Part shown: positions 52,879 to 63,228 of the stretch, piece by piece | How the letters are laid out: every line of letters starts with the position of its first letter | How positions within the stretch are numbered: position 1 is the stretch's first letter | NCBI GenBank assembly: GCA_900548875.1 | Contig: URMA01000005.1 | Coordinates: 7,853-71,852 of the forward strand | Direction of reading: 5' to 3' | Source of the DNA: an uncultured Porphyromonadaceae bacterium | GTDB taxonomy: Bacteria; Bacteroidota; Bacteroidia; Bacteroidales; Muribaculaceae | DNA length: 64,000 bases | Position numbers and translations under genes: made by a program | Notes under the pieces: generated by a model | Seen by the model: the letters and a program-made list of their open reading frames with translations, nothing else | Told to the model about the DNA's origin: nothing | Databases searched by the model: none

Positions 52879-54966
52879 ATGAAACGGAACAAATTTGAGC
52901 AATATTATCTGGAAAGAGACATCAGCTGGATGTTTTTCAACCGACGGATTCTACAGGAAGCCTGCAAAAGCAACGTGCCTCTTCTGGAACGACTTTCTTT
53001 TCTCGGCATCTACTCCAACAATCTGGATGAATTTTTCCGCGTCCGTGTCGCTTCACAGACCCGTATCGCCGAATGTGCCGGCAAAGCGGCGGCCAAAGAA
53101 CGGAAACACGCACAAGAAGTAATCAAAACCATCGCAAAACTCAACAGTTCCTACACAAGAGAATACGAAAATGCCATACATTCGGTCATGACCGACCTTC
53201 GCAACGAAAATATCTGCCTGATTGACCATACGGAAGTCACCGAAGAACAGATGGAAGTCATCCACTCGTTCTATGAAGAACGACTGAGCGGACAGACCAT
53301 CCCTATCTGGTTCTCGGCCATCCGCGAACTGGACTATGATTCCGACGAAAGCATCTACCTGGCGGTAAAGCTCGAGAAAGCGACAACCCGAAAAAGCTAC
53401 GACTACGCCTATCTGGAACTCCCGGTTGCTTCCTGCGGACGCTTTATCCAACTTCCGGAAAAAGACGGGAAAAAATATCTGATGTACCTTGACGACATCG
53501 TCCGCTGCTGTCTGCCGCTGATTTTCCGAGGTCTGGGATTTACCGGCTTCGAGGCCTACGCCTTCAAGTTCACCCGCGATGCTGAAATGGAAATCGACAG
53601 CAACATCGACAGCGGCATGCTCCAGCGCATATCGAAAGGCGTAAAAAGCCGTAAGCGCGGAGAACCCTTGCGCATTATCTACGACGCTTCCATGCCCGAC
53701 GACCTGCGGAAACGCGTCCTCAACAAACTGGAGCTGGACAGATACGACACAGTTGTCAGCGGCGGAAAATACCACAATCATAAAGACCTGATGAAATTCC
53801 CCGACTTCGGACGAAGTGACCTTAAATATCCGAAATGGCAACCCATACGCAAACCGGAACTGGCTGAACAGGAGAGCATATTGGAAGCCATCCGGCAGAA
53901 AGACCGCTTTATCCATGTGCCTTACCATGATTTTTCATCGTTTCTGCGCGTGCTGCAAGAAGCGGCCGTCAGCAAAAACGTGAAAAGCGTGAAAATCACG
54001 CTCTACCGTCTGGCCAAGGAATCGAAAGTCGTAAAGGCGCTGATTGGAGCAGCCCGCAACGGCAAAAAGGTGACCGTCGTCATTGAGCTGCTCGCCCGTT
54101 TCGACGAAACGTCCAACATCCACTGGTCGAAAAAAATGCGCGATGCCGGCATCAATGTGATATTCGGCGTAGAAGGTCTGAAAGTCCATTCCAAAGTTGC
54201 GCACATAGGCATGAAGACCGGCGTCGACATTGCCTGTATCAGTACCGGCAATTTCCATGAGGGAAATGCCCGGACCTATACCGACTGCATCCTGATGACA
54301 GCTTCGCCACGAATCGTGAAGGACGTTGACAACGTGTTCAGTTTCATCGAACGCCCCTACCGTTCTACCAAGTTCAAGGAACTGATGGTGTCGCCCAACT
54401 CAATGAAGGACAACCTGCTCGCCCTCATCAATGCTGAAATCAGAAACAAGCAGCGGGGCAAGCCTGCCTACATCAAGGCAAAAGTAAACCATATAACGGA
54501 CCCCGTGCTTGTAGAGAAGCTCTACGAAGCGTCGTCCTACGGTGTAAAAATCGACCTGCTGGTCCGCGGCAACTGCTCGCTGATAACAGGGATTCCCGGT
54601 GTCAGCGACAACATACGAATCAACGGCATCATCGACCGCTATCTGGAACACTCGCGCATCCTGGTGTTTGCCGCCGGCGGTGACGAGAAAGTGTTCATGG
54701 GGTCGGCCGACTGGATGCCACGCAACCTCGACAACCGTATAGAAGTGGCAACGCCGGTCTATGACCCTGACATCAAACAGGAACTTATCCGCATCGTGGA
54801 TGCCGGACTGAAGGACAACTGCCAGGGACGCATCGTGGACGGACGAGGCCTCAACGAACCCTGGACGAACGAAGGCGACAACACGCCTTTCCGCTCACAG
54901 GAATATCTTTACAATTATTACCTTGAATGCAAAAAGAACTATAAGACAAAGAACAATGGAAAATAA
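52879..54966 (+). CDS. ppk1: Polyphosphate kinase
   Basis: This 695-residue PPK1 makes inorganic polyphosphate from ATP and is autophosphorylated on His. The family histidines are present: His437 in VHSKVAHIG and His591 in EHSRIL; RDISWMFFNRRILQEA at the start is the PPK1 signature. A longer frame with 14 extra residues exists, but the ATG giving MKRNKFEQYYLERDISW is the family start and lies behind the promoter. It overlaps the start of ppx, so the two are translationally coupled. The Pho-box-like repeat upstream suggests phosphate control. Confidence 0.95.
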   Translation: MKRNKFEQYYLERDISWMFFNRRILQEACKSNVPLLERLSFLGIYSNNLDEFFRVRVASQTRIAECAGKAAAKERKHAQEVIKTIAKLNSSYTREYENAIHSVMTDLRNENICLIDHTEVTEEQMEVIHSFYEERLSGQTIPIWFSAIRELDYDSDESIYLAVKLEKATTRKSYDYAYLELPVASCGRFIQLPEKDGKKYLMYLDDIVRCCLPLIFRGLGFTGFEAYAFKFTRDAEMEIDSNIDSGMLQRISKGVKSRKRGEPLRIIYDASMPDDLRKRVLNKLELDRYDTVVSGGKYHNHKDLMKFPDFGRSDLKYPKWQPIRKPELAEQESILEAIRQKDRFIHVPYHDFSSFLRVLQEAAVSKNVKSVKITLYRLAKESKVVKALIGAARNGKKVTVVIELLARFDETSNIHWSKKMRDAGINVIFGVEGLKVHSKVAHIGMKTGVDIACISTGNFHEGNARTYTDCILMTASPRIVKDVDNVFSFIERPYRSTKFKELMVSPNSMKDNLLALINAEIRNKQRGKPAYIKAKVNHITDPVLVEKLYEASSYGVKIDLLVRGNCSLITGIPGVSDNIRINGIIDRYLEHSRILVFAAGGDEKVFMGSADWMPRNLDNRIEVATPVYDPDIKQELIRIVDAGLKDNCQGRIVDGRGLNEPWTNEGDNTPFRSQEYLYNYYLECKKNYKTKNNGK

Positions 54967-55870
54967 ACCAATCTGTGCCAGTTTTGCCGCCATCGACATA
55001 GGTACCAATGCGGTAAGACTTCTGATCAAGCACATTGACGAGACAAAAGGCACTCCGATTTTCACTAAGGAAATGTTGCTGCGCGTCCCGATGCGTCTGG
55101 GCTTCGACGTTTTCTACGACGGCATGATTTCGGAAAAGAAAGCCAAGAAGATGCTGCGACTGATGAAAGCATTCCGCCAGCTGATGAAAATTTACGATGT
55201 GGAAGATTATCGGGCCTGTGCCACATCGGCCCTCCGTGACGCCAAAAACGGAAAGGAACTCACCAAAAGGATAGCCGAAAAGACAGGCATCAACATTGAA
55301 ATCATCGGCGGTCAGGAAGAAGCGCAGATGATCTACAACAACCATGTGGAACAAATGGAGGACCGCAAAGGCAACTACATGTATGTCGATGTCGGCGGCG
55401 GCAGCACGGAAATCAACATGCTTTCCAATGGAGAACTCGTATTCTCCCACTCCTACAACATCGGTACTATCCGAATTCTCAACCAGGCTGTCAAGGAAAG
55501 CGAATGGAATGCACTGAAAACGGACGTCACCAGAATAGCCGAGCAATATCCGGGAACGAACATCATCGGATCGGGCGGCAACATCAACAAATACTACAAG
55601 ATGATTGACGACAAGGAAAGCGCAAACCAGCGCATGACCGTCGAATCGCTTAAAAAGCTCTATTCACAACTGAAGCAGATGAGCGTGGAAGAACGCATGC
55701 GCACGTTCAAGCTGAAATCCGACCGTGCCGACGTTATTGTCCCTGCCGGAGAAATTTTCACGACAATTGCCGACATTCTGAAATCGTCGTTTATTCTGGT
55801 ACCTGTCATCGGACTTTCCGACGGTATCATCGACGGCATTTATGCAAAACACAAACACCAGCAACTTTAG
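54956..55870 (+). CDS. ppx: Exopolyphosphatase (Ppx/GppA family)
   Basis: This 304-residue protein has the ASKHA-fold phosphate loops: AAIDIGTNAVRLLI near residue 12 and YVDVGGGSTEINMLSNGEL. It would degrade polyphosphate or pppGpp. At about 300 residues it is the short form, without the C-terminal HD domain of E. coli Ppx. Starts inside the ppk stop region (ATGG at 54956, before the ppk TAA). Its role opposes that of the upstream kinase. Confidence 0.92.
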   Translation: MENKPICASFAAIDIGTNAVRLLIKHIDETKGTPIFTKEMLLRVPMRLGFDVFYDGMISEKKAKKMLRLMKAFRQLMKIYDVEDYRACATSALRDAKNGKELTKRIAEKTGINIEIIGGQEEAQMIYNNHVEQMEDRKGNYMYVDVGGGSTEINMLSNGELVFSHSYNIGTIRILNQAVKESEWNALKTDVTRIAEQYPGTNIIGSGGNINKYYKMIDDKESANQRMTVESLKKLYSQLKQMSVEERMRTFKLKSDRADVIVPAGEIFTTIADILKSSFILVPVIGLSDGIIDGIYAKHKHQQL

Positions 55871-55883
55871 TTGGAAAACCATA

Positions 55884-55930
55884 AAAGCGAGGGGCTGCGC
55901 CAATTTTGACACAGCCCCTCGCTTTATATC
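55884..55930. terminator. Bidirectional terminator between ppx and the GT2 gene
   Basis: A 14-bp perfect stem AAAGCGAGGGGCTG/CAGCCCCTCGCTTT has A and T runs at its ends. It serves the convergent genes on both sides; its edge touches the GT2 stop codon. Confidence 0.9.
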
Positions 55931-56882
55931 AGTTCTTAATGAAACGAAACAGCCGTTCGGCAATCCGCGCCGTACCTCGTACCCGTCGGCAAAGCAGCCA
56001 GTACCCGATACGGCACATCGCTGACAAAAGCCGGTTGCCTCGGGCACGCTCCATTACCTGCTCATACAATTTGCGTCCGGCTTCATTGCCTTCCTGCGCA
56101 TATGAACCTGCCAGCATCACTCGCTTGTATTCCAACGAACAGAGCAAACGGTTCGTGTCTTTTCTCCGGGAATCTCGCACAGCCTGCTCTGCGGCATCCA
56201 CGGCCTGTTCCCACACGCCTTCCTTTTCGCTGAACGAATTGCCCGTAATGGAATCGCCATGCGCGTGAATCAGCACCAACGGTACCTGCGACTTCACTTT
56301 CTTCAAACGGTCGGTCACCAACAGCAGGCGCAATCCCAACTCCCAATCGTTCCACGCCTTTACCGTCGGATTCCAGCGGCCTGCCGTTTCCAACACCGCA
56401 CGCCTCACAATATAGCGTTGTGTCGACAAGAAAGAATGAAATATGGAAGAATAGATAAGCCCGTTCGGAGATGGTGCCCGTTTTATTTCAGAATGACCGG
56501 AGACCGATTGGATTTCCACATCAATATAAAAAATATCCGTCTGCGGAAATCGGCGGATAGCATCAGCATAACGCTCCACCAGTTCGGGACGCATCTCATC
56601 ATCGGAATCAAAAAACATCACCCATTCCGTACCAACGTAGTCAAGTCCCCGGTTGCGGGCTGACGTTGCACCGGGAACTGCTTCATTTTCCACCGTCACG
56701 CGAAACCCGTCCGTTTCTTGCTCCTGCTTAAACAATCGAAGCATTTCCATGGAATTGTCGGTAGAACCATTGTCAATAAGAATGACATGCAACGGCCTAT
56801 ACGACTGCCTGACAACAGACCGCAACGTACGCTCCAGCAACCGTGCACGATTATAGACCGGAATGATTATTGATATTTCCAT
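55929..56882 (-). CDS. Family 2 glycosyltransferase
   Basis: This 317-residue GT-A enzyme begins MEISIIIPVYNRARLLERTL, followed by LIDNGSTDNS, the SARNRGLDYV motif and the metal-binding DxD-type FFDSDDE. It transfers a nucleotide-activated sugar; the acceptor is unknown. A GTG start 4 codons upstream is possible, but the ATG has the better ribosome site (GGAGAG). It is beside two other glycosyltransferase genes, which suggests glycan biosynthesis. Confidence 0.92.
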   Translation of the reverse strand: MEISIIIPVYNRARLLERTLRSVVRQSYRPLHVILIDNGSTDNSMEMLRLFKQEQETDGFRVTVENEAVPGATSARNRGLDYVGTEWVMFFDSDDEMRPELVERYADAIRRFPQTDIFYIDVEIQSVSGHSEIKRAPSPNGLIYSSIFHSFLSTQRYIVRRAVLETAGRWNPTVKAWNDWELGLRLLLVTDRLKKVKSQVPLVLIHAHGDSITGNSFSEKEGVWEQAVDAAEQAVRDSRRKDTNRLLCSLEYKRVMLAGSYAQEGNEAGRKLYEQVMERARGNRLLSAMCRIGYWLLCRRVRGTARIAERLFRFIKN

Positions 56883-56998
56883 ATTACTCTCCACGCTTTC
56901 CTATGCTTCGAGGTTTGACAATTTAACGGCGATTCTGTCCGGTTTATTTTGCAGAACCATTGGAATTGCAGTATTTTTACAGAAAAAACAGAACGGCA

Positions 56999-58099
56999 AT
57001 GAAAATTCTATTGGTAGGCGACAAATATAATGTACACAATATTCTGGCTGATGCCCTAAAGCGTTTGGGGCATACCGTCACCGTTGTTTCCACGAAAAAG
57101 TTCGGGAATATCCGAGAAGGCAGCATTAACCTACGCTCTTCCAATGGGCTGTTGGGCACTGCCGCCCTCCTTGCCCGTATCCTTTTAGCACTACCCCGAA
57201 TGAAAGGCTACGACATCGTGGAAATTGCCGGGCTGAATTTCCTTGACCTCCCGCTGCCAATGGTTGGAAAGATATATGACTTTTTACGAAAGCACAACAA
57301 GAAAGTGATTGTCGCGGCGCTGGACACCGACTACTATTATGTAAAGACCTGCTACGAAGGATTGCAGCTCCGCTACAATGAATATTTCTACAACAACCGG
57401 CTGACCCCCTATGGCACCAGCCATAAGAAAGAGACGCAAAAGTGGCGTTCACCGGCGATGAAAAAGCTGTCACAAAAGATAGCACGCACTGCCAACGGCA
57501 TTATTGCCTGCCTTCCGGAATACTATTCCGCCTATATACCTCCCTACCCTACAAAAACTTTCTACATCAACTTGCCTGCTGATACAACAGCAATCCATCC
57601 GGCATTCATTGAAAAAGAGCCGGAAAAAGTAAAGTTTCTTATTGCTATCCCAAAAGGACTTGATGCGAAAAAAGGCAGGGACTTGCTACTGGAAACGGCA
57701 AAATCAGTATGTCAGTCACATTCTGACAAAGCGGAACTTATTGTCAAAGAACAACTGACCTTCGACGAGTATTGCCACTGCATCGAATCAGCCCATGTCG
57801 TACTCGACCAAGTCTATTCGCTCACACCGTCGGCCGAAGCCATATTGGCCATGACTTACGGCCGGATTGCCGTTTCGGGAGCAGAGCCCGAATATTATGA
57901 TTTTCTCAACGAACAGGAAAATCAACCGGTAGTCAACGTACTACCCGACGAGAAAGATATTGCCGCAACTCTAGAATGGATCATTGCCAACAAGCATGCC
58001 CTTCCGGAAATGTCACAAAACAGTCGCAAATTCGTTGAAAAGTATAACGACAGTGAAAAAATCGCCCGACAATATCTCGACACCTGGCAGAAACTCTAA
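56999..58099 (+). CDS. Glycosyltransferase (GT4-like)
   Basis: This 366-residue protein starts MKILLVGDKYNVHNILADAL with the N-terminal GT-B strand and loop. The C-terminal half has a nucleotide-sugar domain pattern (VKFLIAIPKGLDAKKGRDLL, EAILAMTYGRIAVSGAEPEYY), where the acidic residue before the last helix takes the role of the EX7E motif in a degenerate form. The start is the ATG behind a -7-like TATTTTG (56945-56951). Ends 4 bases into the convergent GT4 gene. Confidence 0.75.
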   Translation: MKILLVGDKYNVHNILADALKRLGHTVTVVSTKKFGNIREGSINLRSSNGLLGTAALLARILLALPRMKGYDIVEIAGLNFLDLPLPMVGKIYDFLRKHNKKVIVAALDTDYYYVKTCYEGLQLRYNEYFYNNRLTPYGTSHKKETQKWRSPAMKKLSQKIARTANGIIACLPEYYSAYIPPYPTKTFYINLPADTTAIHPAFIEKEPEKVKFLIAIPKGLDAKKGRDLLLETAKSVCQSHSDKAELIVKEQLTFDEYCHCIESAHVVLDQVYSLTPSAEAILAMTYGRIAVSGAEPEYYDFLNEQENQPVVNVLPDEKDIAATLEWIIANKHALPEMSQNSRKFVEKYNDSEKIARQYLDTWQKL

Positions 58100-59283
58100 T
58101 GGCCGCCTGTTTTCTTCAAAATTTCATGGCAGAAACCACATTCAGCTTCCGCCGTCTTTTCCCAACGGAATTTATCCGACAACCGTTGTATAACAGGCGA
58201 TTCCAGCATTTCCACAATTCTGGCAGCAATTGAATCAACAAACGAATCACCCAAGTCAAATACATTTTCTGCACCAATTATTTCCGGAATACCGCCGACA
58301 TTGGACCCAACGGCATTAGCCCCACAGGCCAGAGCCTCCGCAACTACCAACCCGAAACCCTCGTTTTTGCTAGGCAACACCAGCACATCGACACAATTAA
58401 ATATATCCGGCATTTTTTCTAAAGGCTGATTGCCCCAGAAACGGTATTTTAACCCAACGGACAGCAGCATATCCGCCTCCACTTCCCTACGTTGATAACC
58501 GTCGCCCACCAGCCAGAATACAACCGGGACATTGCAATGCGAAGCCACGCAACGGAATATGGCCGGTAAAAGCTTCACATTTTTAACATCGAAAAAATTG
58601 CCGGCAAAACAGACCACTTTATCGTCCTTTACACCCAAACGCTCCTTCAAACGGATTTTTTCAGCCGGAGCATAAGGCTTGAAAGCCGAAGACACCCCAT
58701 TGTAAAGCACAGTGGAGACAAATCCCGAACAAAGATTCTGCGCCTGACGTTCCAGACTCTCACTCACAAAAAAATTGCAGTCGGCTGCTTTCAGCACCTG
58801 TTGTGTACATTTCATTATATGACGACTCTGATAAGGTACGGTATGAATATCCGAACCATGCCATGAAACGGCAAACGGTGTAGCATAACTCTCCTTTATC
58901 CACATTGCCAGGCAACCGCAACTCGTAGAATGCGCCAAAATTAAATCATAATCACGTAAACGCTGCACCTTGTCCTGCAAAAAATGTCGATAGAATACGG
59001 TCGTCATTCCTAATTTGAACAGCAGAATAAAGTCCAAAACAGAAAAATCATACCACCATACTGGAACCGTTTTCCCGTCAATGGAAAATTCTTTGACCTT
59101 TTCCACTTTAGGCGTGCCACGCAACGTACGTGCCAACCAGGGTTCATAAGTCTGTAGCAGAAAAACATCGATATCAAAGTCGGCAATCCGCATCAAATAG
59201 CGAACGCGGTTGACCACCGCATTAAAAGCACCTTTTCGGTCATTAAGGCTTTCACTAAACAAGAATGCTACTTTTTTCATCAT
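58096..59283 (-). CDS. Family 4 glycosyltransferase
   Basis: This 395-residue GT-B enzyme has the family's C-terminal signature: VLVLPSKNEGFGLVVAEALACG contains the EX7E motif, and VCFAGNFFDVKNVKLLP and WLVGDGYQRREVE come before it. The N-terminal acceptor domain has AFLFSESLNDRKGAFNAVVN and LAHSTSCGCLAMWIK. A typical retaining transferase of envelope glycans. Promoter: -7 TATCTTTG at 59334-59341. Convergent 4-base overlap with the neighbouring glycosyltransferase. Confidence 0.93.
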   Translation of the reverse strand: MMKKVAFLFSESLNDRKGAFNAVVNRVRYLMRIADFDIDVFLLQTYEPWLARTLRGTPKVEKVKEFSIDGKTVPVWWYDFSVLDFILLFKLGMTTVFYRHFLQDKVQRLRDYDLILAHSTSCGCLAMWIKESYATPFAVSWHGSDIHTVPYQSRHIMKCTQQVLKAADCNFFVSESLERQAQNLCSGFVSTVLYNGVSSAFKPYAPAEKIRLKERLGVKDDKVVCFAGNFFDVKNVKLLPAIFRCVASHCNVPVVFWLVGDGYQRREVEADMLLSVGLKYRFWGNQPLEKMPDIFNCVDVLVLPSKNEGFGLVVAEALACGANAVGSNVGGIPEIIGAENVFDLGDSFVDSIAARIVEMLESPVIQRLSDKFRWEKTAEAECGFCHEILKKTGGH

Positions 59284-59359
59284 TCAAATTATCTTTAGAA
59301 GCAACCGTTTATAGCGCGAATCCGCTCTATATACAAAGATAAAACAAACAGCCAGAAAC

Positions 59360-59399
59360 TACAAAAAACAGGCGGACAAACTTTTTACGTTTGCCCGCC
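59360..59399 (-). terminator. Terminator of the thioredoxin-fold lipoprotein gene
   Basis: On the minus strand GGCGGGCAAAC, loop GTAAAAA, GTTTGTCCGCC, then TGTTTTTTG. Confidence 0.88.
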
Positions 59400-59423
59400 C
59401 TGATAAGGTTGAAATAAAATCCA

Positions 59424-60518
59424 TTACATATATTTGCTCACGGCTTTGTCAAGGTCGGAAAGATTGAGAACACGCTCCGACAGTTCGCCGTTACGGTTGA
59501 TTATGAACAGAGCCGGAAGCGACCCGACATTGTATTGCAACAGATTGTGCGACTGAATGCCAGCCGGATCATAAACGGTAATCCACGGCAAATTCTTGGC
59601 GGCCTCCTTCCACGAAAATTCATTTTCGTCATAGCCAATCTGGAAAATTTCAAAACCGCTGCCAGCATATTTTTTGTAAAGCTGTGCCAGTTGTGCATTC
59701 AACGCCGGTGACTCGTCAGCAATATATGTCGTAAAGTTCAGCAAAAGCACTTTCCCCTTGGATGATTCTTCCGACAACTTCCGCAGCTTTCCGTTCTTGT
59801 CGAACAGTTCCACTTCCAGAATCTGCGATTCATTGAGCACCAACGTGTCGCCGGCAGCTGTCGCTCTGCGCTTCACCGTCATATTGCGGCCGGTAAAAAA
59901 CATCTGCTTCAGATATTCCGTACGCGGGTCATTAGGCTTATAGGTATTGTAGGCATTTGCCACAGCTCCGATGATGTTCACATCATTGCGGTCGGAAATC
60001 TGATACAGCGGAGTCGTTCCGATAATCTTGTTCACCACATAATAGGCAACAATGCTCGAAGGATCCACCAGAATACGTTCGGCAAAAGCCTTCTTAGCTT
60101 CTGCATAAGCAGGTGCCCCTGCCGGCAGCTTTGCCAGTTCACGGGAAATGCTGTCAACCTGCATCATCCACACGGCATTGTTGGTGCCTGCAAGGCGATA
60201 GTTTGTGTCAAAGTTGGCCGTATCGGCGGTTATGGTCACATGGTCAAGACTGTCGATAGGGAAATATATGTATTTGCCATTACGTTCCAGACGGAAAATT
60301 TCAGGGAATGACGGAGCTTCTTCCGAAAATTTGAAATCACCGTCACCGTTGGTTTTTATCGAGTCAATACGCAACCATCTTCCACTGACAGAACGCTCCA
60401 ACATCAGTGTTTCATCCTTCGCATTTTCCACCGTTCCGCTCACTGTAAATTTATTTCCGTCTCCGCAAGACGCGAGCAGAGCGGCCGGAACTATTAGAGA
60501 AATCAATAACTTTTTCAT
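59424..60518 (-). CDS. Thioredoxin-fold lipoprotein, DUF4369-like, lacking CXXC
   Basis: This 364-residue lipoprotein has a lipobox (IVPAALLASC). The N-terminal part (FTVSGTVENAKDETLMLERS ... DSIKTNGDGDFKF) is a DUF4369-like beta domain. The C-terminal part is a TlpA/AhpC-type thioredoxin fold (KGKVLLLNFTTYIADESPALNAQL, FEIFQIGYDENEFSW, YNVGSLPALFIINRNGEL with the cis-Pro). The position of the WCxxC active site reads TTYIADES, so it cannot do thiol-disulphide chemistry. It may bind a ligand or partner. The start at MKKLLISL follows a -7 box TAACTTTG (60540-60547). Confidence 0.88.
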   Translation of the reverse strand: MKKLLISLIVPAALLASCGDGNKFTVSGTVENAKDETLMLERSVSGRWLRIDSIKTNGDGDFKFSEEAPSFPEIFRLERNGKYIYFPIDSLDHVTITADTANFDTNYRLAGTNNAVWMMQVDSISRELAKLPAGAPAYAEAKKAFAERILVDPSSIVAYYVVNKIIGTTPLYQISDRNDVNIIGAVANAYNTYKPNDPRTEYLKQMFFTGRNMTVKRRATAAGDTLVLNESQILEVELFDKNGKLRKLSEESSKGKVLLLNFTTYIADESPALNAQLAQLYKKYAGSGFEIFQIGYDENEFSWKEAAKNLPWITVYDPAGIQSHNLLQYNVGSLPALFIINRNGELSERVLNLSDLDKAVSKYM

Positions 60519-60748
60519 CGTATTTTTAAATTTTCGGTCCAAAGTTACATTTTTTCCGCCATAAACCGAACAAAACCGAATCATTTAATCAAAACACTAC
60601 TACCCACTCGCCACAAATGCACTTTTTGGCCAAAAGAATTGGTCAAAAGTACGGAAAATCTATAAAATATTAAATATTTGGACATTTTCTCCTTTTCCCT
60701 CAAAAATTTTTCTATCTTTGTGCGAATTTTAAGAAGTAAAAAAATTAT

Positions 60749-63001
60749 ATGAATCCTATCAAGAAGACCATCGTACTTAGCGACGGACGTGAAATCACGT
60801 TGGAAACTGGTAAATTGGCTAAGCAGGCAGATGGTGCAGTAGAACTACGCATGGGCAATACTATGCTCCTTGCGACAGTCGTTTCGGCTAAAGAAGCAGG
60901 AGAGGGTGTCGATTTTATGCCTCTCCAAGTTGAATACAAAGAAAAATTCTCGGCAGCAGGACGCTTCCCCGGCGGTTTTCAGAAAAGAGAAGGCCGCGCT
61001 TCCGACTATGAAATCCTGACAGCGCGTCTTGTCGATCGTGTTCTCCGTCCGCTTTTCCCGGACAACTATCACGCAGATACGTTTGTAAACATCATTATGT
61101 TCTCGTCTGACGGCGTCGACATGCCGGATGCACTTGCCGGTCTTGCCGCTTCGGCCGCTCTCGCCGTGTCTGACATTCCTTTCCACGGTCCTATTTCCGA
61201 AGTACGCGTTGCACGCGTCGACGGTCAATTCGTCATCAACCCTACATTTGAACAAGCAGAAAAAGCCGACATCGAATTAATGGTAGGAGCAACATATGAC
61301 AATATTATGATGGTTGAAGGCGAAATGAACGAAGTTTCGGAAGCCGAACTCCTCGAAGCGTTGAAAGTGGCTCACGAAGCCATCAAGGCTCAATGCCTCG
61401 TTCAGGAAGAGCTGGCTAAAGAACTTGGCGTCGTAAAACGCGAATACTGTCATGAAGTAAACGATGAGGATCTCCGCAAGGACGTTCACGAAAAATGCTA
61501 CGACAAGGCTTACGCCGTTGCCAAAGCTGGTTGCGCCGACAAGCAATGGAGAAACGATGCGTTCCAGAAAATTGAAGACGAATATCTCGAAACCATTCCG
61601 GAAGAAGAACGCGAAGAAAAGGCTCCGCTCGTAGCACGCTACTACCACGATGTGGAAAAAGAAGCCGTTCGCCGCTGCATCCTCGACGAAGGCATCCGTC
61701 TCGACGGACGTAAAACAAATGAAATCCGTCCTATCTGGTGCGAAGTCGACTACCTGCCGGGCCCTCACGGATCTGCAGTGTTTACCCGCGGTGAAACACA
61801 GGCTCTCGCCACTTGCACACTCGGCACAAAACTCGACGAGAAGATTCTCGACGACGTATTGAACCAGGGCAAGGAACGCTTCCTCCTCCACTACAACTTC
61901 CCTCCATTCTCAACTGGCGAAGCTAAGGCACAACGCGGTGTTGGCCGTCGCGAAATCGGTCACGGCAATTTGGCCCACCGTGCATTGAAGCGCATGTTCC
62001 CGGACAATTTCCCATATACCTGCCGTGTCGTTTCCGACATTCTGGAATCCAATGGTTCTTCCTCAATGGCTACCGTATGTGCCGGCACACTGGCATTGCT
62101 CGACGCAGGTGTGAAAATGAAACGTCCGGTTTCCGGTATCGCCATGGGTCTGATTACTGACAACGAAAAATATGCCGTACTTTCCGATATCCTTGGCGAC
62201 GAAGACCACCTCGGAGACATGGACTTCAAGGTGACAGGTACTGAAAAAGGCATCACTGCCACTCAGATGGATATCAAATGCGACGGACTGTCATACGAAA
62301 TTCTGGAAAAAGCCCTCAACCAGGCTAAGGAAGGCCGTATGCACATCCTCAACATCATCAACCAGACTATTCCTGCTCCACGTGAGGACTACAAGCCTCA
62401 TGTACCGCGCATCGTAACAATGACCATTCCGAAAGAATTCATCGGAGCTGTCATCGGCCCGGGCGGAAAAATCATCCAAGGCATTCAGGAAGAATCCGGT
62501 GCAATCGTTACTATTGAAGAAGAAGGCGACCACGGAAATATCGAAGTGGCTGCTCCAAATAAGAGTTCAATCGACATCGCCATCGCAAAAATCGAGGCTA
62601 TTGTGGCTCAACCGGAAGAAGGCAAAGTCTACACAGGCCGCATCTCCAGCATCCTCGACTTCGGTGCATTCGTTGAATTCATGCCTGGCCGCGACGGTCT
62701 GCTCCACATCTCGGAAATCAGCTGGGACCGCGTGGAAAGCATGGAACAAACCGGCATGAAGGAAGGCGATGAGGTGACAGTGAAACTTATTGAAATCGAT
62801 AAGAAAACAGGTAAGTTCCGTCTCTCAATGAAGGCTCTCCAGCCGAAACCGGACGGATACGTTGAACGCGCACCGCGTCCACGCCGCGACAACAACGACC
62901 GCGGAGGAAACGGCGGCAACCGAAATGGCGGCAACCAGCGTCACGGAGGCGGCAATTTCCGCGGACCGCGTCGCGACAACAACAACCGCAACAACGACTA
63001 A
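60749..63001 (+). CDS. pnp: Polyribonucleotide nucleotidyltransferase (PNPase)
   Basis: This 750-residue phosphorolytic 3'-5' exoribonuclease of RNA decay has two RNase PH domains (about 1-150 and 310-540, with [12 protein letters not shown] and [20 protein letters not shown]), a KH domain ([20 protein letters not shown] near 570) and an S1 domain ([20 protein letters not shown] near 630). A tail of about 44 residues is rich in Arg, Gly and Asn ([18 protein letters not shown]). Promoter: -7 TATCTTTG at 60713-60720. An IS element lies right after it. Confidence 0.97.
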   Translation: MNPIKKTIVLSDGREITLETGKLAKQADGAVELRMGNTMLLATVVSAKEAGEGVDFMPLQVEYKEKFSAAGRFPGGFQKREGRASDYEILTARLVDRVLRPLFPDNYHADTFVNIIMFSSDGVDMPDALAGLAASAALAVSDIPFHGPISEVRVARVDGQFVINPTFEQAEKADIELMVGATYDNIMMVEGEMNEVSEAELLEALKVAHEAIKAQCLVQEELAKELGVVKREYCHEVNDEDLRKDVHEKCYDKAYAVAKAGCADKQWRNDAFQKIEDEYLETIPEEEREEKAPLVARYYHDVEKEAVRRCILDEGIRLDGRKTNEIRPIWCEVDYLPGPHGSAVFTRGETQALATCTLGTKLDEKILDDVLNQGKERFLLHYNFPPFSTGEAKAQRGVGRREIGHGNLAHRALKRMFPDNFPYTCRVVSDILESNGSSSMATVCAGTLALLDAGVKMKRPVSGIAMGLITDNEKYAVLSDILGDEDHLGDMDFKVTGTEKGITATQMDIKCDGLSYEILEKALNQAKEGRMHILNIINQTIPAPREDYKPHVPRIVTMTIPKEFIGAVIGPGGKIIQGIQEESGAIVTIEEEGDHGNIEVAAPNKSSIDIAIAKIEAIVAQPEEGKVYTGRISSILDFGAFVEFMPGRDGLLHISEISWDRVESMEQTGMKEGDEVTVKLIEIDKKTGKFRLSMKALQPKPDGYVERAPRPRRDNNDRGGNGGNRNGGNQRHGGGNFRGPRRDNNNRNND

Positions 63002-63100
63002 TCGTCAATCTTTCGATAATCCAAAAAATGCAGGTCTTTTCAGGAGGGCACTGAAAAAGTAATCACAATTCAGTCCACTCTGCAGAGTAACTAAAAATAT

Positions 63101-63145
63101 AGAGTTCGCCAACTCCTTATCGAGGATTTGACGAACTCTAATTTT
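63101..63145. terminator. Hairpin in the IS end
   Basis: The stem AGAGTTCG/CGAACTCT has an inner stem (CAA/TTG, TCCT/AGGA) and T-rich flanks on both strands. It could end both pnp and transposase transcripts. Confidence 0.6.
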
Positions 63146-63228
63146 TATTGATAGGTCGGTTATATATGACGCTGTACTGACTCTAAACAGCTTTGGGCAG
63201 CCTTATTTGGGCTAATGATGGGCAGTCC

